Counted from the first letter of the stretch, positions 51,701 through 61,131 are shown. The stretch is DNA of 64,000 nt from UBA1724 sp963621575 (GCA_963621575.1 CAVFEH010000008.1:1-64000); one strand, 5' to 3'. Numbers and translations: made by a program. The notes: generated by a model not told the origin, from the sequence alone.

Positions 51701-52759
51701 ATGACAAAGATCGCCTTTTTTGATGCGAAGCCCTACGACCGGGAGAGTTTTGACGGCGCCAACGGTGGCCGTTATGAGATCCATTACTTTGACACGCGGT
51801 TGACGCCGGAGACCGCGCCTCTCGCCAATGGATGCGAGGCGGTGTGCGCCTTTGTGAATGCCGACATCGGCGCGGCGACCATCGACAGGCTGACGGCATG
51901 CGGCGTCCGTGTGCTTGCGTTGCGTTGCGCGGGGTACAACAACGTGGATTTCCAGGCGGCATACCGCGGCAGGCTGACGGTGGTGCGCGTCCCGGCGTAT
52001 TCGCCCTATGCGGTGGCGGAGCACGCCGCCGCGCTCCTGATGACCCTGAACCGGCATCTCCACAAGGCGGCCGCACGCACGCGGGACTACAATTTCTCCC
52101 TGGCGGGGCTGACGGGCTTTGACCTGCACGGGAAGACCGCCGGCGTCATCGGCCTGGGGAAGATCGGACGCTGTTTCGCCAACATCTGCCTGGGCTTTGG
52201 AATGCACGTGCTGGCGTATGACCAGTTTCCGAAGGAGGACGACGGCCTGCAATACGTCGACCTGGACACGCTCCTGGCGGCATCCGACGTCATTTCCCTG
52301 CATTGCCCGCTGCTGCCCAATACGGCCCACCTCATCAACGCCGGAACCCTGGCCAAGATGAAGGACGGCGTGTTCCTCGTCAACACCTCCCGCGGCGGGC
52401 TCGTTGACAGCGCCGCGCTGCTGGAGGCCCTCCGCTCCGGCAAGGTCGGCGGCGCGGGGCTGGATGTCTATGAGGAGGAAAGCGAGTGGTTCTACGAGGA
52501 CAGGTCCAATGTGACGAAGCAGGACGAGACCCTCTCGCTGCTGGTGTCCCTGCCGAATGTCATTCTGACTTCGCACCAGGCCTTCCTGACCCACGAGGCG
52601 CTGGAGAACATCGCTACCACGACTCTCGCCAATCTGGATGAATTCTTCGGCGGAAAGCCCCTGACAAACGAGATCTGCTATCGTTGCACAGGAGGCACAT
52701 TCTCCAACGGCAGTAGCTGCCCCAGCAAGCGGAACGGCCGCTGCTTCCCCCCACAGTGA
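51701..52759 (+). CDS. D-isomer 2-hydroxyacid dehydrogenase (D-lactate dehydrogenase-like)
   Basis: This 352-residue NAD-dependent enzyme resembles fermentative D-lactate dehydrogenase LdhA. It has the Rossmann motif GVIGLGKIGRCFANICLGFG near residue 147, the substrate Arg in NTSRGGLVDSAAL, and the catalytic His in TSHQAFLTHEALENIA. The last 20 residues after LTNEICYRC look atypical (SCPSKRNGRCFPPQ), so the natural C-terminus may have been altered by a frameshift. No operon partner is apparent. Confidence 0.88.
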   Translation: MTKIAFFDAKPYDRESFDGANGGRYEIHYFDTRLTPETAPLANGCEAVCAFVNADIGAATIDRLTACGVRVLALRCAGYNNVDFQAAYRGRLTVVRVPAYSPYAVAEHAAALLMTLNRHLHKAAARTRDYNFSLAGLTGFDLHGKTAGVIGLGKIGRCFANICLGFGMHVLAYDQFPKEDDGLQYVDLDTLLAASDVISLHCPLLPNTAHLINAGTLAKMKDGVFLVNTSRGGLVDSAALLEALRSGKVGGAGLDVYEEESEWFYEDRSNVTKQDETLSLLVSLPNVILTSHQAFLTHEALENIATTTLANLDEFFGGKPLTNEICYRCTGGTFSNGSSCPSKRNGRCFPPQ

Positions 52760-53135
52760 CGACGCCGAAATAGGATGGCTTGGCAACTCAGACGGGCGGC
52801 CTTTGACGTTCTTCATTGATTCCCAGAGGCATCTGGCGTTGGTTTTTCCAGAGGTCTGGAATCGGTGTCAGCAACTTCTTCTGTGTGAGGCGGCGCGGGG
52901 GGTGTCGCCCCCTCCGGGATGCGGTGGCTGACGCCGGGGGGGGGGGGGAACCCGGCCGGCCCGTGTTCCAGACGCGTGTCCCGGCGGCGACAGCCGGAAT
53001 GGCGCCCGTCCTGGCGGCCGCGGCATCCATATTGGGGGCATCGGCGCATGCCTGTTGGGAAGGTGGAGGGACGGGGAGCCGGGGCTTCCGCCGTGCGCTG
53101 GAAGGACCCCTGGATTCCCGTGGGGGACATCATGT
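52760..53135. other. non-coding stretch between convergent genes with a 13-G tract
   Basis: No supported gene lies here. The region is GC-rich, and a homopolymer of 13 G occurs at 52936-52948. Open frames crossing it are not similar to anything I recognise. I see no clear T-tailed terminator. Confidence 0.5.
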
Positions 53136-53669
53136 TCAGGGGGCGGCTCCTGTTTTTGGTGCGGACAGTCCCTCCACGCCGACCTGTTCCAGCGCAAGCA
53201 ATTTCCGCTTCCTTTCCATGCCTCCCGCATAGCCTTCGAGGCTGCCGTCCGCCCCCACCACGCGGTGGCAGGGGATGATGAGGGAGATGGCGTTGTGGCC
53301 GACTGCGCCGCCGACCGCCTGGGCCGACATCCGCTCCAGGCCGCGCCGCCTGGCGACGAGGGAGGCAATCCCGCCGTAGGTCATGGTCCTGCCGAAGGGG
53401 ATGCCGAGCATGGCCTCCCAGACGGCCTGGCGGAATTCCGTGCAGCGCATGGCCAGCGGCGGCGTAAAGCCGGGGGCCTTTCCGCTGAAGTAGATGTCCA
53501 GCCATTTCACCGTGTCCAGGAATATGGGCAGCTCCCTCGGTCCATGATGCTCCCCAAGGGTGTCCGCGAAGTGTTTCTGCCCGTCGAACCAGAGGCCGAC
53601 CAGGGAGGCCCCGTCGGATGCCAGGGTGATGCCCCCCAGGGGGGATTCATAGTGATATGTGAAATCCAT
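53136..53669 (-). CDS. ogt: methylated-DNA--protein-cysteine methyltransferase
   Basis: This 177-residue suicide enzyme removes alkyl groups from O6-alkylguanine. It has the acceptor-cysteine motif LIIPCHRVVGADG, FRQAVWEAMLGIPFGRTMTYG as the DNA-binding helix region, and the closing GYAGGMERKRKLLALE. The ATG at 53669, with AAGGGGA upstream, matches the family start MDFTYHYESPLG. The frame continues upstream without family similarity. It lies downstream of the restriction-modification operon on the same strand. Confidence 0.92.
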   Translation of the reverse strand: MDFTYHYESPLGGITLASDGASLVGLWFDGQKHFADTLGEHHGPRELPIFLDTVKWLDIYFSGKAPGFTPPLAMRCTEFRQAVWEAMLGIPFGRTMTYGGIASLVARRRGLERMSAQAVGGAVGHNAISLIIPCHRVVGADGSLEGYAGGMERKRKLLALEQVGVEGLSAPKTGAAP

Positions 53670-53837
53670 GGAACATTCCCCTTGCGGTTCGATGGTCAGC
53701 ATCCCGCTTCCGCTGGCGTCGCATGTCCGCGGAACGCCGTCCACCAGAAGGACGCGGAGGCGCTTTTCCGTGCGCGGCGCGAGAGTCCACCCCGTGCCGG
53801 CTGCGACTGTGCGTAAAGCAGGAACTCCCTTGCGGTT

Positions 53838-54269
53838 CTATTCCGTTTCCCGGCCTGCATCCGTTGTCCCCCATTCCTTGATGAGGCCTGGCAGACCATC
53901 CAGCTGTTTCTTCACCTCGCATTCCCAAAGCACAATCACATGCCATCCCGCGTCTTCCAGCGCAGCGTGCGCTTTCATGTCCCGTGCGACATTCCGGTCG
54001 AACTTTGCCTGCCAGAACTCCACGTTGGACTTGGGCATTGCGGCGACTTTGCATCCCTCGTGGCGATGCCAGAAACATCCGTTTACGAAGATGGCCGTGT
54101 GCCACTTGGGAAGCACGATGTCGGGATGCCCCGGCAATTTGGAGGAATGCAGGCGGTAGCGGAACCCCATGGCGTGCAGATGGCGGCGCACAAGCATCTC
54201 CGGCTTCGTGTCCTTCGACCGTATCCGGCTCATGACCGCGCTGCGCTGTTGTGGAGTGATGGTGTCCAT
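53838..54269 (-). CDS. vsr: very short patch repair endonuclease
   Basis: This 143-residue Vsr nicks at T:G mismatches created by deamination of 5-methylcytosine. It has the start DTITPQQRSAVMSRIRSKDTKPE, the active-site region LPGHPDIVLPKWHTAIFVNGCFWHRHEGC in segments (catalytic Asp in PDIV, His and Cys zinc ligands), and WHVIVLWECEV. Its ATG overlaps the stop of the AlwI-like gene by one base, coupling it to the C5-methyltransferase operon it serves. Confidence 0.95.
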   Translation of the reverse strand: MDTITPQQRSAVMSRIRSKDTKPEMLVRRHLHAMGFRYRLHSSKLPGHPDIVLPKWHTAIFVNGCFWHRHEGCKVAAMPKSNVEFWQAKFDRNVARDMKAHAALEDAGWHVIVLWECEVKKQLDGLPGLIKEWGTTDAGRETE

Positions 54270-55843
54270 TAGGAAGGAATCAAGTCTTTCAATTCAATCC
54301 TGCGGTTCAATGAGAAGATTTCGCGAAGTTGCTCGTGCGTGAATGGTGTCTCTGAATGCTGGTTGATGAGCTTGATCATGTTGGAGACGGGCATGGCGCT
54401 TCCCCTGACCCCCGTTTCTTCGGCAATGCTTTGCAACTGCGCGTCAATCGACGGGCTGAACCCGCCTGCGATGTAGCTGAAGAACGCCAGTGGCAACATG
54501 GCCTGGCTGTAGTGCGAAAGCCCGTTGATGTAGTTTTGGACCATTCTGTTCCGATGGTCGTTGCTGATGCTGTATTTGCTGTATGCTTTGTTGTCGACAA
54601 TCGCCTGGTAACCCGCGCTGTCCGAAAGTAGAAGCACGTCCGGGGTGAGGCCAATCGGACCGACATGGCGTGCATTGAAGCCGAACGTGTTCTCGAAGAT
54701 GGTTTTTGTAGCCACCTCAAATTCCATGGCCACATCACGTCCCTTGAAGGCCATTTCGAAGTATTCCGTCATGAACGAGCCAATGGCCCCGTGCGGGTAG
54801 TTCTTCAGCAGAATTTCTTCCACGGTCTTGGCCGCGATGCCGGTTTTCTCCGATATCGCGTCAATTATGGGTGTGGTGATGCCGCTGATGGGGTTGCGCA
54901 GGGACTGGATGACGAACGCCTTCTTAATCTTCTGCTCCTGGACCATGTAGGAGGTAACCACGAATGATTCGGTCAGATTCCGGGTGTCCTTGCTGTGCTT
55001 GGGGTCGATGCCGTACTTCCGCTGGAAGAACTCGTGCTGGTGTGGTCTGTCGATGAATGGAGGAGTGCTCGACAGAATCATCTGAACATCTCGCTCTCGG
55101 CCTGCAAGGATACACAGTTTCTTGTCTTCACGCCGCGCGAGTTGCGTGTATTCGATCCAGTTGGATATGGTATTCGCTATGTCCAGAAGGTGGTTGTATG
55201 GTTTGGAGTAGTCAACAGCTCCTTTTGACGACGTGTACAACTCCGCGAAATTTCGAGGCAGGATTCGATCCCCGTCCTCGCGGTAGGCGAGAATTCGGGC
55301 AACAACATGCTCGTGGCAGGCATCACTTTCGTTCTCTGCCTCGGTTATCACAATCTTCGCCAGTTCGTCCTGTGTAAGATAGCGGATGCGGGGATCGCTC
55401 AGCAAACGCAGGAGGTAGCGGAACGGGCGGATTTTGAAACGTTCCGCCACATTTACGCCGCGACCGACGGAGAATGCGGAAGGGAACTGGTATTTCAATA
55501 CCTGGTCGGTGAGCACGCTGACAGGCGGATCGCCGTTCATGATCGCCTCGCCTGCTAGAGTCATCCTGATTTTGCCAGTCTTTTCCTGCTTGAACACCAG
55601 GCCAAGGCTCTCAATCCAGGCCATGTACGTCCTTCCGCCGCCTCCCGTGTGGTCGCGGCGGTCGCCTTCGCGCTTGAGGCCGGCAGTTTCCAGGGCGTCC
55701 TCGAATTCAAGGTGTGAGTCGCGTTCGCCGCTCCATTCCTGGTCAAGTGCGTTTTCCGCTATAGTGGACAGGACCTCAGGAACCGAGTCCAGCTTTCTCT
55801 TTGGCCGTGTCACCCACCAGTAGTTCAGCATGGTCTTCCTCAA
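54269..55843 (-). CDS. AlwI-like type II restriction endonuclease
   Basis: This 524-residue protein resembles the AlwI/BspD6I group of type IIS nucleases. It has an N-terminal DNA-recognition region starting YWWVTRPKRKLD, a winged-helix-like LTLAGEAIMNG-type segment, a central helical part, and a C-terminal PD-(D/E)xK core LTPDVLLLSDSAGYQAIVDNKA (Asp in TPD, D-N-K). The family assignment is by overall pattern and is less certain than for its neighbours. It is the third gene of the operon and lies 10 bases after the NgoFVII-like gene. Confidence 0.65.
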   Translation of the reverse strand: MRKTMLNYWWVTRPKRKLDSVPEVLSTIAENALDQEWSGERDSHLEFEDALETAGLKREGDRRDHTGGGGRTYMAWIESLGLVFKQEKTGKIRMTLAGEAIMNGDPPVSVLTDQVLKYQFPSAFSVGRGVNVAERFKIRPFRYLLRLLSDPRIRYLTQDELAKIVITEAENESDACHEHVVARILAYREDGDRILPRNFAELYTSSKGAVDYSKPYNHLLDIANTISNWIEYTQLARREDKKLCILAGRERDVQMILSSTPPFIDRPHQHEFFQRKYGIDPKHSKDTRNLTESFVVTSYMVQEQKIKKAFVIQSLRNPISGITTPIIDAISEKTGIAAKTVEEILLKNYPHGAIGSFMTEYFEMAFKGRDVAMEFEVATKTIFENTFGFNARHVGPIGLTPDVLLLSDSAGYQAIVDNKAYSKYSISNDHRNRMVQNYINGLSHYSQAMLPLAFFSYIAGGFSPSIDAQLQSIAEETGVRGSAMPVSNMIKLINQHSETPFTHEQLREIFSLNRRIELKDLIPS

Positions 55844-55853
55844 AGGTCCACGG

Positions 55854-56864
55854 TTAATGCCTTACGCTGAAGTCCATGAAATATGTTTCATCGTCGAATT
55901 TCGTGAATGTCACTGTGCGGCGTCCATATCGTTCAAGGTCTGCGTCCGTGATGAAATGGCCGGACGGGACTCCGAGCCGTCTGCGAAAATACGCGCCAAG
56001 GGCTGCATTGGACGTAGGCGTATGTATGGCTTTGCCGTTTGCCTGCGCCACGGCCATTTCGAGCATCTGGCCGTCGTCGGTCGCCACGTGGAAGCGGACT
56101 GCGATGGACGGGAAGAAATGGCATCTTTGCACTGGCGCGGGAACGGGGAGATAGCCCTGGTTTCTGTCCCTTCCGTCCCTTTGTCCCCAGTTCAAGCCGG
56201 AGAGGGCCTCGACATGCCCTGTCTTTGTGGAATACAGGGGAAGCTCCACGCTGGTCACGACCACGTTGTCCAAGGTCGTGGATGTGTTGTTTCTGGGCGA
56301 AAACAGATTTCTGCCGGTTCTCTCGGCTGGATGCCGTGATATCCTGACGATTGGGATTTGGTTTTCGATGTTCTGCGCGAGGCAGTCCGCTGAATGTTCC
56401 TGCTGGCGCAGGAAATAGTCGTGTGCCTCAAGTGGATCGCAGGGTGAAAGCACCTCGTTCTGCGAGTTCAGCACGAATGCTTGCTGGGTGTAGTTGGCGG
56501 AGCCGACGTATGCCTCCAGTGGCCGTCCGTGGGAATACCAGATGTAGAGCTTCGAGTGGGTTGGAATGCCTAGGCGGTAGCTACACTGGAAACCACCTGC
56601 GTGAAGCGTCGCCAGGGAGACGAAGCCCCGATGGTTGGTGATGGAAACACCGTCGCGTGGGCACATCCCAACCAGGAGGGAGAGCCTGAGGTTGGAGAAT
56701 TCCAGCAGATGGCGCTCGGCCATGGCCGAAGTCGCGTAGCCTGACAATATCCTCAATTCGTCGGCCTCTCTGGACATGGGCGCAACAAGTATCTCATTGT
56801 ACAAGTCTGGTGTGAAATGCACTGTCAGCCTCCCAAAAAGAAAAGGAACGTGGTTCAATTCCAT
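55854..56864 (-). CDS. NgoFVII-family PLD-type restriction endonuclease
   Basis: This 336-residue protein has one phospholipase D-type active-site segment, HSKLYIWYSHGRPLEAYVGS followed by NYTQ, which gives His-x-Lys and the GSAN turn. This matches NgoFVII-like type II enzymes that act as dimers and cut GC-rich sites. A C-terminal beta-rich recognition domain follows. The gene is 10 bases downstream of the methyltransferase gene, so it is the probable cognate nuclease. The recognition sequence cannot be read. Confidence 0.78.
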   Translation of the reverse strand: MELNHVPFLFGRLTVHFTPDLYNEILVAPMSREADELRILSGYATSAMAERHLLEFSNLRLSLLVGMCPRDGVSITNHRGFVSLATLHAGGFQCSYRLGIPTHSKLYIWYSHGRPLEAYVGSANYTQQAFVLNSQNEVLSPCDPLEAHDYFLRQQEHSADCLAQNIENQIPIVRISRHPAERTGRNLFSPRNNTSTTLDNVVVTSVELPLYSTKTGHVEALSGLNWGQRDGRDRNQGYLPVPAPVQRCHFFPSIAVRFHVATDDGQMLEMAVAQANGKAIHTPTSNAALGAYFRRRLGVPSGHFITDADLERYGRRTVTFTKFDDETYFMDFSVRH

Positions 56865-56873
56865 CCGTCGCGG

Positions 56874-58214
56874 CTACTCCTCCATGTTCGGTGGAACTGA
56901 TGGATAGTCTATTCCCGCAAAGGTTTTTAGTATGGCCTCAAAGATTATTTTTGCGCCCCTGCACGGCACTGCCATTCCAATCTGCTTGCGGACGGATTCC
57001 TTTGAACCGTGGAACACATAAGTATCTGGGAAGGTCTGCAAACGCGCCCGCTCACGGTTGGTCAGCGCCCGTGGCTCGTAGTAGTGGTAGATATGCGTCC
57101 CGCCGCCGCCGGATCCCGTGACCGTGTAGGCCGGTTTTGCTGGGTCGAGGCGTTTGTAGATCTGGCTTATCTTCGCCCCCTTGACATGGAGTTCCAGTTC
57201 CGGCGGAAGTTTTGCTGTGAAGGCGTTCTCACCGGGACGGATGTATTTTAGGCGTTCCACCACCTGTGGGGATTGCCGGGTCAGTTCCGCATTCGGGGCT
57301 TCGCTGGGGATGGGCGGGTTCTCAAGCGCGGTGCGGCAGGAGTTGTCGATTCCGGCGAACGGTTCGGGGCTTGGAATCCTGAATTCGTAGGGCAGGTCGT
57401 CGCGGATGCCGACGATGATGATCCTGTGCCTGGCCTGCGGCACCCCGTATTGCTCGAACTTGTAGAGGTTGGGATAGAGGCGATAGCCGGCCTGCCTCAT
57501 GTCCTCCAGAATCTTCTGGAATGCATTGCCCTCATTTGCCGACTTGAGACCACCGACGTTCTCCGCCAGGAACCACTGCGGTCGGTGGGATTTCAGTACG
57601 CTGACCCCGTAGCTGTAGAGCGGACCGTAAGTGCCCTCGAAGCCCTTCTGCTCCCCGACGACACTGAAGTCATTGCAGGGAAAACCGAAGGCCAGTGCAT
57701 CGATAGGTGGCAATGCGCCAAGGTCAAGTTTCCTGACGTCTCCGCATATCACGGACTGCGGGCTTTCCGGGCAGATGTTGCGGCTGTAGGTTTCGCAGGT
57801 TTGCGCGTCGTAGTCATTGGCCCATTTGTGGTAGATTCTGTATTTCGGGTTTCCGATGTCGGCGTTGGTGGCTCCCCAGGCAAGCCCGCCTGGGCCGCAA
57901 AACAATTCGCCGAGGGCAAATCCTGGCTGGGGAGTGGATGCTTTATTGGCTTGAGGTGGACAGAGCACTTCTCCCTGATGAAACAGGGGCATCCGCTCCC
58001 TTTCCTCCGTTGCAACCGAGACTCGCTCCATGATGTCCCCGAAGTCACATTGAAGTGCGTCGCATATCTTGTTCAGCGTGTCCGTATTTACATTCTCGTT
58101 TCTGCCGAGTTTGGCCACGGACACGGAGCTGATGCCGGCGGCCATCTGCAGGTCGGACTTCTTCATGCTCTTGTCTATTAGAAGTTTCCAAAGTTTATTG
58201 TATGATACGCCCAT
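56874..58214 (-). CDS. DNA cytosine-5 methyltransferase with N-terminal XRE HTH
   Basis: This 446-residue protein begins with a Cro/XRE-type HTH (about residues 1-68, MGVSYNKLWKLLIDKSMKKS and SVAKLGRNENVNTDTLNKIC). The catalytic domain has motif I GELFCGPGGLAWG, motif IV FGFPCNDFS with the nucleophilic Cys, motif VI FLAENVGG, motif VIII QARHRIIIVG and motif X near the end. The fused HTH could let it repress its own operon, like a controller. AAGGGG precedes the ATG at 58214; the frame extends further upstream but lacks family similarity. It is the first gene of the four-gene operon. Confidence 0.9.
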   Translation of the reverse strand: MGVSYNKLWKLLIDKSMKKSDLQMAAGISSVSVAKLGRNENVNTDTLNKICDALQCDFGDIMERVSVATEERERMPLFHQGEVLCPPQANKASTPQPGFALGELFCGPGGLAWGATNADIGNPKYRIYHKWANDYDAQTCETYSRNICPESPQSVICGDVRKLDLGALPPIDALAFGFPCNDFSVVGEQKGFEGTYGPLYSYGVSVLKSHRPQWFLAENVGGLKSANEGNAFQKILEDMRQAGYRLYPNLYKFEQYGVPQARHRIIIVGIRDDLPYEFRIPSPEPFAGIDNSCRTALENPPIPSEAPNAELTRQSPQVVERLKYIRPGENAFTAKLPPELELHVKGAKISQIYKRLDPAKPAYTVTGSGGGGTHIYHYYEPRALTNRERARLQTFPDTYVFHGSKESVRKQIGMAVPCRGAKIIFEAILKTFAGIDYPSVPPNMEE

Positions 58215-58647
58215 ATTTGAACCCCTTGATGCTTCGTCAGACAGTCTGATGGTTTCTCCGTTGCCGTCCACACAATAGCACATTTTTGGAATGCTGCAAT
58301 CATTTTTCTTTAATAGCACAAAAATATTCTTTTGACGTTTGACAAAATACGGCAAGGTGTGCACACATAGAGGCCAATCAGCTCCATCGGCATCGCTGAG
58401 TTTGCGGGTGCACATGGAATTCTGGTCGTTTTACGGGCGAGTCAAGCAGGGGATGCGTCCGCCTCACGCCAAGGGCACTGGCCCTCTGGCTAGCCTTACA
58501 GGGCTTCAGTGTATCAGCGCAACAGCCGAGGATGTGCAATTTGCCCGCTCGTTGCCTGGGTTGTTGCCTGTATTTCCTGCGGAATTGCCTGCAATGCGGG
58601 CATTTTTGTTGCGGTCAATATGCGTCTTCCCTCCCCCCCCCTTGAAT
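58215..58647. other. intergenic region upstream of the restriction-modification operon
   Basis: The operon promoter should lie in the A/T-rich part at about 58280-58350 on the minus strand; the boxes are not clear. The remainder up to the AAA gene stop shows nothing recognisable. No copy of the tRNA-Pro 3' end was found here, so a right attachment site is not evident. Confidence 0.4.
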
Positions 58648-60939
58648 CTATGCGAAGCCGATGGCGGTTTTGGGGGCGAAGGAGGAGTTTTCCTTTGCGG
58701 CGGCCTCCTGTTCCAGGGCGTCCAGCCGTTGGGTGTTGGTGACGTCTCCGCCGTAGTAGAAGAGGCTTTGGCGGACGGTGCGGAAGTCTCCCGGCGCCAG
58801 GTTCGGGATGTTTTGGAGCCGTTGGAGTTCCCCGGGGGCGAGGGTGGCATGGAACATCCTCTGGAAGAAGAGTTGCTTGCCGTCGTCGGTGAGGAAGTCG
58901 AATCGGAGTTTGAAGGTGAAGCGCCGCATGGTGGCGGGGTCCAGGTTCTGGAGGAAGTTGGTTGCGCCGATCATGACGCCTTTGAAGTTCTCCATCTGGT
59001 GGAGCAGTTCGTTGACCTGGGTGACCTCCCAGGTGCGGCGGGCCCTTTCGCGGCTCTGGACCAGTCCGTCGATTTCGTCCAGGAAGAGGATCGCGTGTTC
59101 CGACTCGGCCTTCCGGAAGGCGCGGGCGATGTTCTTTTCCGTTTCGCCGACATAACAGCCGAGGAGGTCGCTTCCCATGCAGACATTGATCTTGGTGTTC
59201 AGGACATGGCCGAGGTATTTGACGAATTCGGTCTTCCCGGTCCCGGGGGGTCCGGAGAGGAGGAGGTTCATGCGGGGCTGGTCTGGCTCCAGGCGGTCCT
59301 CCTTGCGGTTTTGGAAGGCGCGGATGGCCTCCACGATGCGTTCCAGCCGGAGGTCGCCCTGGATGTTCAGCCCCTCCAGGGAGTAGTCCTTGGAGGGCAG
59401 GAGCCGGTCGTCCTTCAGCTTGACCTCCAGCAATTCGCAGTGGGGCTTCATCAGCTTCTCCACCAGGGCCGGGACCTCGGATCTCCTGGGGCGCATTCCC
59501 TTCAGGTTCTCCAGGGTCTGGGAGATTCCGCCCGCGCTGACGGGGTACTTCGCGGAGAACTCCTCGATCTGGCGGGCGCTGACGAGGCGTGTCAGGCCCA
59601 GGCGGACCAGGTTGTTCCTCCAGATGCGCTTGCGCTGTTCGCAGTCCAGGGGCTCGAAGCAGATGGAGTAGTCGAAGCGCCGCCGGGAGGATTCGTCCAG
59701 ACACGTGGCGGGGATGTTTGCAATCCAGATGGTGGAGGCCTTCAGTTTGTCCAGCACGGAGTTGAGGAGGCCCTTGTCCCCCTGGGACGCGCCGCCGCCC
59801 CCGAAGAGCCAGGAGAAGAAGCCGCCGGAGGTCTGCAGCATTTTGTCGGCCTCGTCCACGATGATGAGGCTTTCCGCCGCAGGGATCATTCCGTCGCAGA
59901 CCTCCAGGGCGCCGAAGCGGCATTCCGGGGAGCTGGAGACTCTTCCGGTGCGGTCGCAGGTGTCCTGCGCGATAAGGTAGCAGGTCCGTCCGACTTCCCG
60001 GGCCAGGGCCCGGGCGAAGCTGGTCTTGCCGGTGCCGGGGGCGCCGTAGAGGAGGATGTTCACCGGCTTGTCGCAGGAGGCCAGCATGCGCTTCAGGAGG
60101 CCGCCGTGCTTTTTCGCGAGCTCCTGGAAATCGCTCCAGGGGAGCGTCTCCCCGGTGTCCTTGGAGAAATAGCTGCTCGACAGGGGCTCCTCGGACATTC
60201 CGTTGAGGAATTCGCAGAGGTTTGGGACCACGTCCAGGTCGTTGTCCAGGCATGGCAGTCGCCGGAGGGGCTGTTGGGGGGCCACGGCTTTGGCGAGTCT
60301 GGGTGCGGGAATTCCCAGGGCCTTGGCGAACAAGGGGAGGTTGTCGGCGAATCTTCCCCTGTCGTCGCACGGCCGCTCCAGGAGTTCCTCGTTGAAGGCC
60401 AGGGCGCACAGGAAGATGTCGATCTCCTCGTCGGAGAGCTTGAGGGTGCGCTGGAGCTCCTGGATTTTTCCGGGGAAGGGGTCGGATTCGTTGCCTTCAC
60501 CCCAGGGATGGGCCAGGGCGTTCTCCACCAGCCGGGGCAGGATTTCCCGCAGGACGGGGCGGGTTTCCTCGTTGTTCCAGAGCTCGCCGAGGCATTCGTG
60601 GGGGTCGTTCCGCATTTCCCGGGGGAGCGCGTCGTCGTCTTCCTGGTCCTGTTCGCGGTAGAAGCGGCTTCTGGAGTAATACAGGCAGCTGAGGCTCTTC
60701 TTGGGGAGGCGGTTCCGGAGGAGCTCCGGGAGCAGCTCCTTCGCGCCCTTGCATTCCAGGGGCAGGAAAAAGTCGTTGTCCTCGATGTCGACCGTGAGGT
60801 TGTTTACGATGTTCTGCAGGAAGGAGAGGATCTTCTTCTGCATCCAGGGGCTTTGATGGCAGGTGTAGCAGCAGCGCATATTGATTTTGAAGGGAGGGGT
60901 GTGGATATCTTTGTTCCGGTGTCTTGCAAAGGGAATCAT
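58648..60939 (-). CDS. twin AAA ATPase
   Basis: This 763-residue protein has a roughly 250-residue N-terminal helical region with a short Cys cluster (RCCYTCHQSPW near residue 22), then two AAA modules. Module 1 has Walker A LYGAPGTGKTSFARAL near residue 300 and LIIVDEADKML. Module 2 has SGPPGTGKTEFVKYLG near residue 575, AILFLDEIDGLVQSRERA and GATNFLQNLDPATMRRF. Both Walker B motifs end in DE, so both sites should hydrolyse ATP. No protease or membrane segment is fused. It follows the sigma-54 activator gene by 192 bases on the same strand and may be its co-regulated effector. Confidence 0.82.
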   Translation of the reverse strand: MIPFARHRNKDIHTPPFKINMRCCYTCHQSPWMQKKILSFLQNIVNNLTVDIEDNDFFLPLECKGAKELLPELLRNRLPKKSLSCLYYSRSRFYREQDQEDDDALPREMRNDPHECLGELWNNEETRPVLREILPRLVENALAHPWGEGNESDPFPGKIQELQRTLKLSDEEIDIFLCALAFNEELLERPCDDRGRFADNLPLFAKALGIPAPRLAKAVAPQQPLRRLPCLDNDLDVVPNLCEFLNGMSEEPLSSSYFSKDTGETLPWSDFQELAKKHGGLLKRMLASCDKPVNILLYGAPGTGKTSFARALAREVGRTCYLIAQDTCDRTGRVSSSPECRFGALEVCDGMIPAAESLIIVDEADKMLQTSGGFFSWLFGGGGASQGDKGLLNSVLDKLKASTIWIANIPATCLDESSRRRFDYSICFEPLDCEQRKRIWRNNLVRLGLTRLVSARQIEEFSAKYPVSAGGISQTLENLKGMRPRRSEVPALVEKLMKPHCELLEVKLKDDRLLPSKDYSLEGLNIQGDLRLERIVEAIRAFQNRKEDRLEPDQPRMNLLLSGPPGTGKTEFVKYLGHVLNTKINVCMGSDLLGCYVGETEKNIARAFRKAESEHAILFLDEIDGLVQSRERARRTWEVTQVNELLHQMENFKGVMIGATNFLQNLDPATMRRFTFKLRFDFLTDDGKQLFFQRMFHATLAPGELQRLQNIPNLAPGDFRTVRQSLFYYGGDVTNTQRLDALEQEAAAKENSSFAPKTAIGFA

Positions 60940-61131
60940 AAGGGCGGATCCGGGGTTCTGATGGTCGTTGTATCTCCTTGGTTGTTCTGTTGTTGTGTGG
61001 TTATGTCGGCGGGGGATCGCCGGGGGTGTGCGGGGGCCGGACGGAGGCGGAATCCCCCCTTTCCCCCAGGATGCGGGTGCGGTTTTCCCCCCTCTCTTGC
61101 AGCCGGCAATGCGCCCCCTCGCGGCGCTTCC

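Noticed and set aside
58215..58647. Right attachment site of the tRNA-Pro island
   Set aside because: No copy of the tRNA 3' end sequence was found by eye in this interval.
61060..61131. A second sigma-54 promoter before the AAA gene
   Set aside because: GG and GC doublets can be found at the right distance, but the -12 element lacks TTGC and the region is simply G/C-rich.
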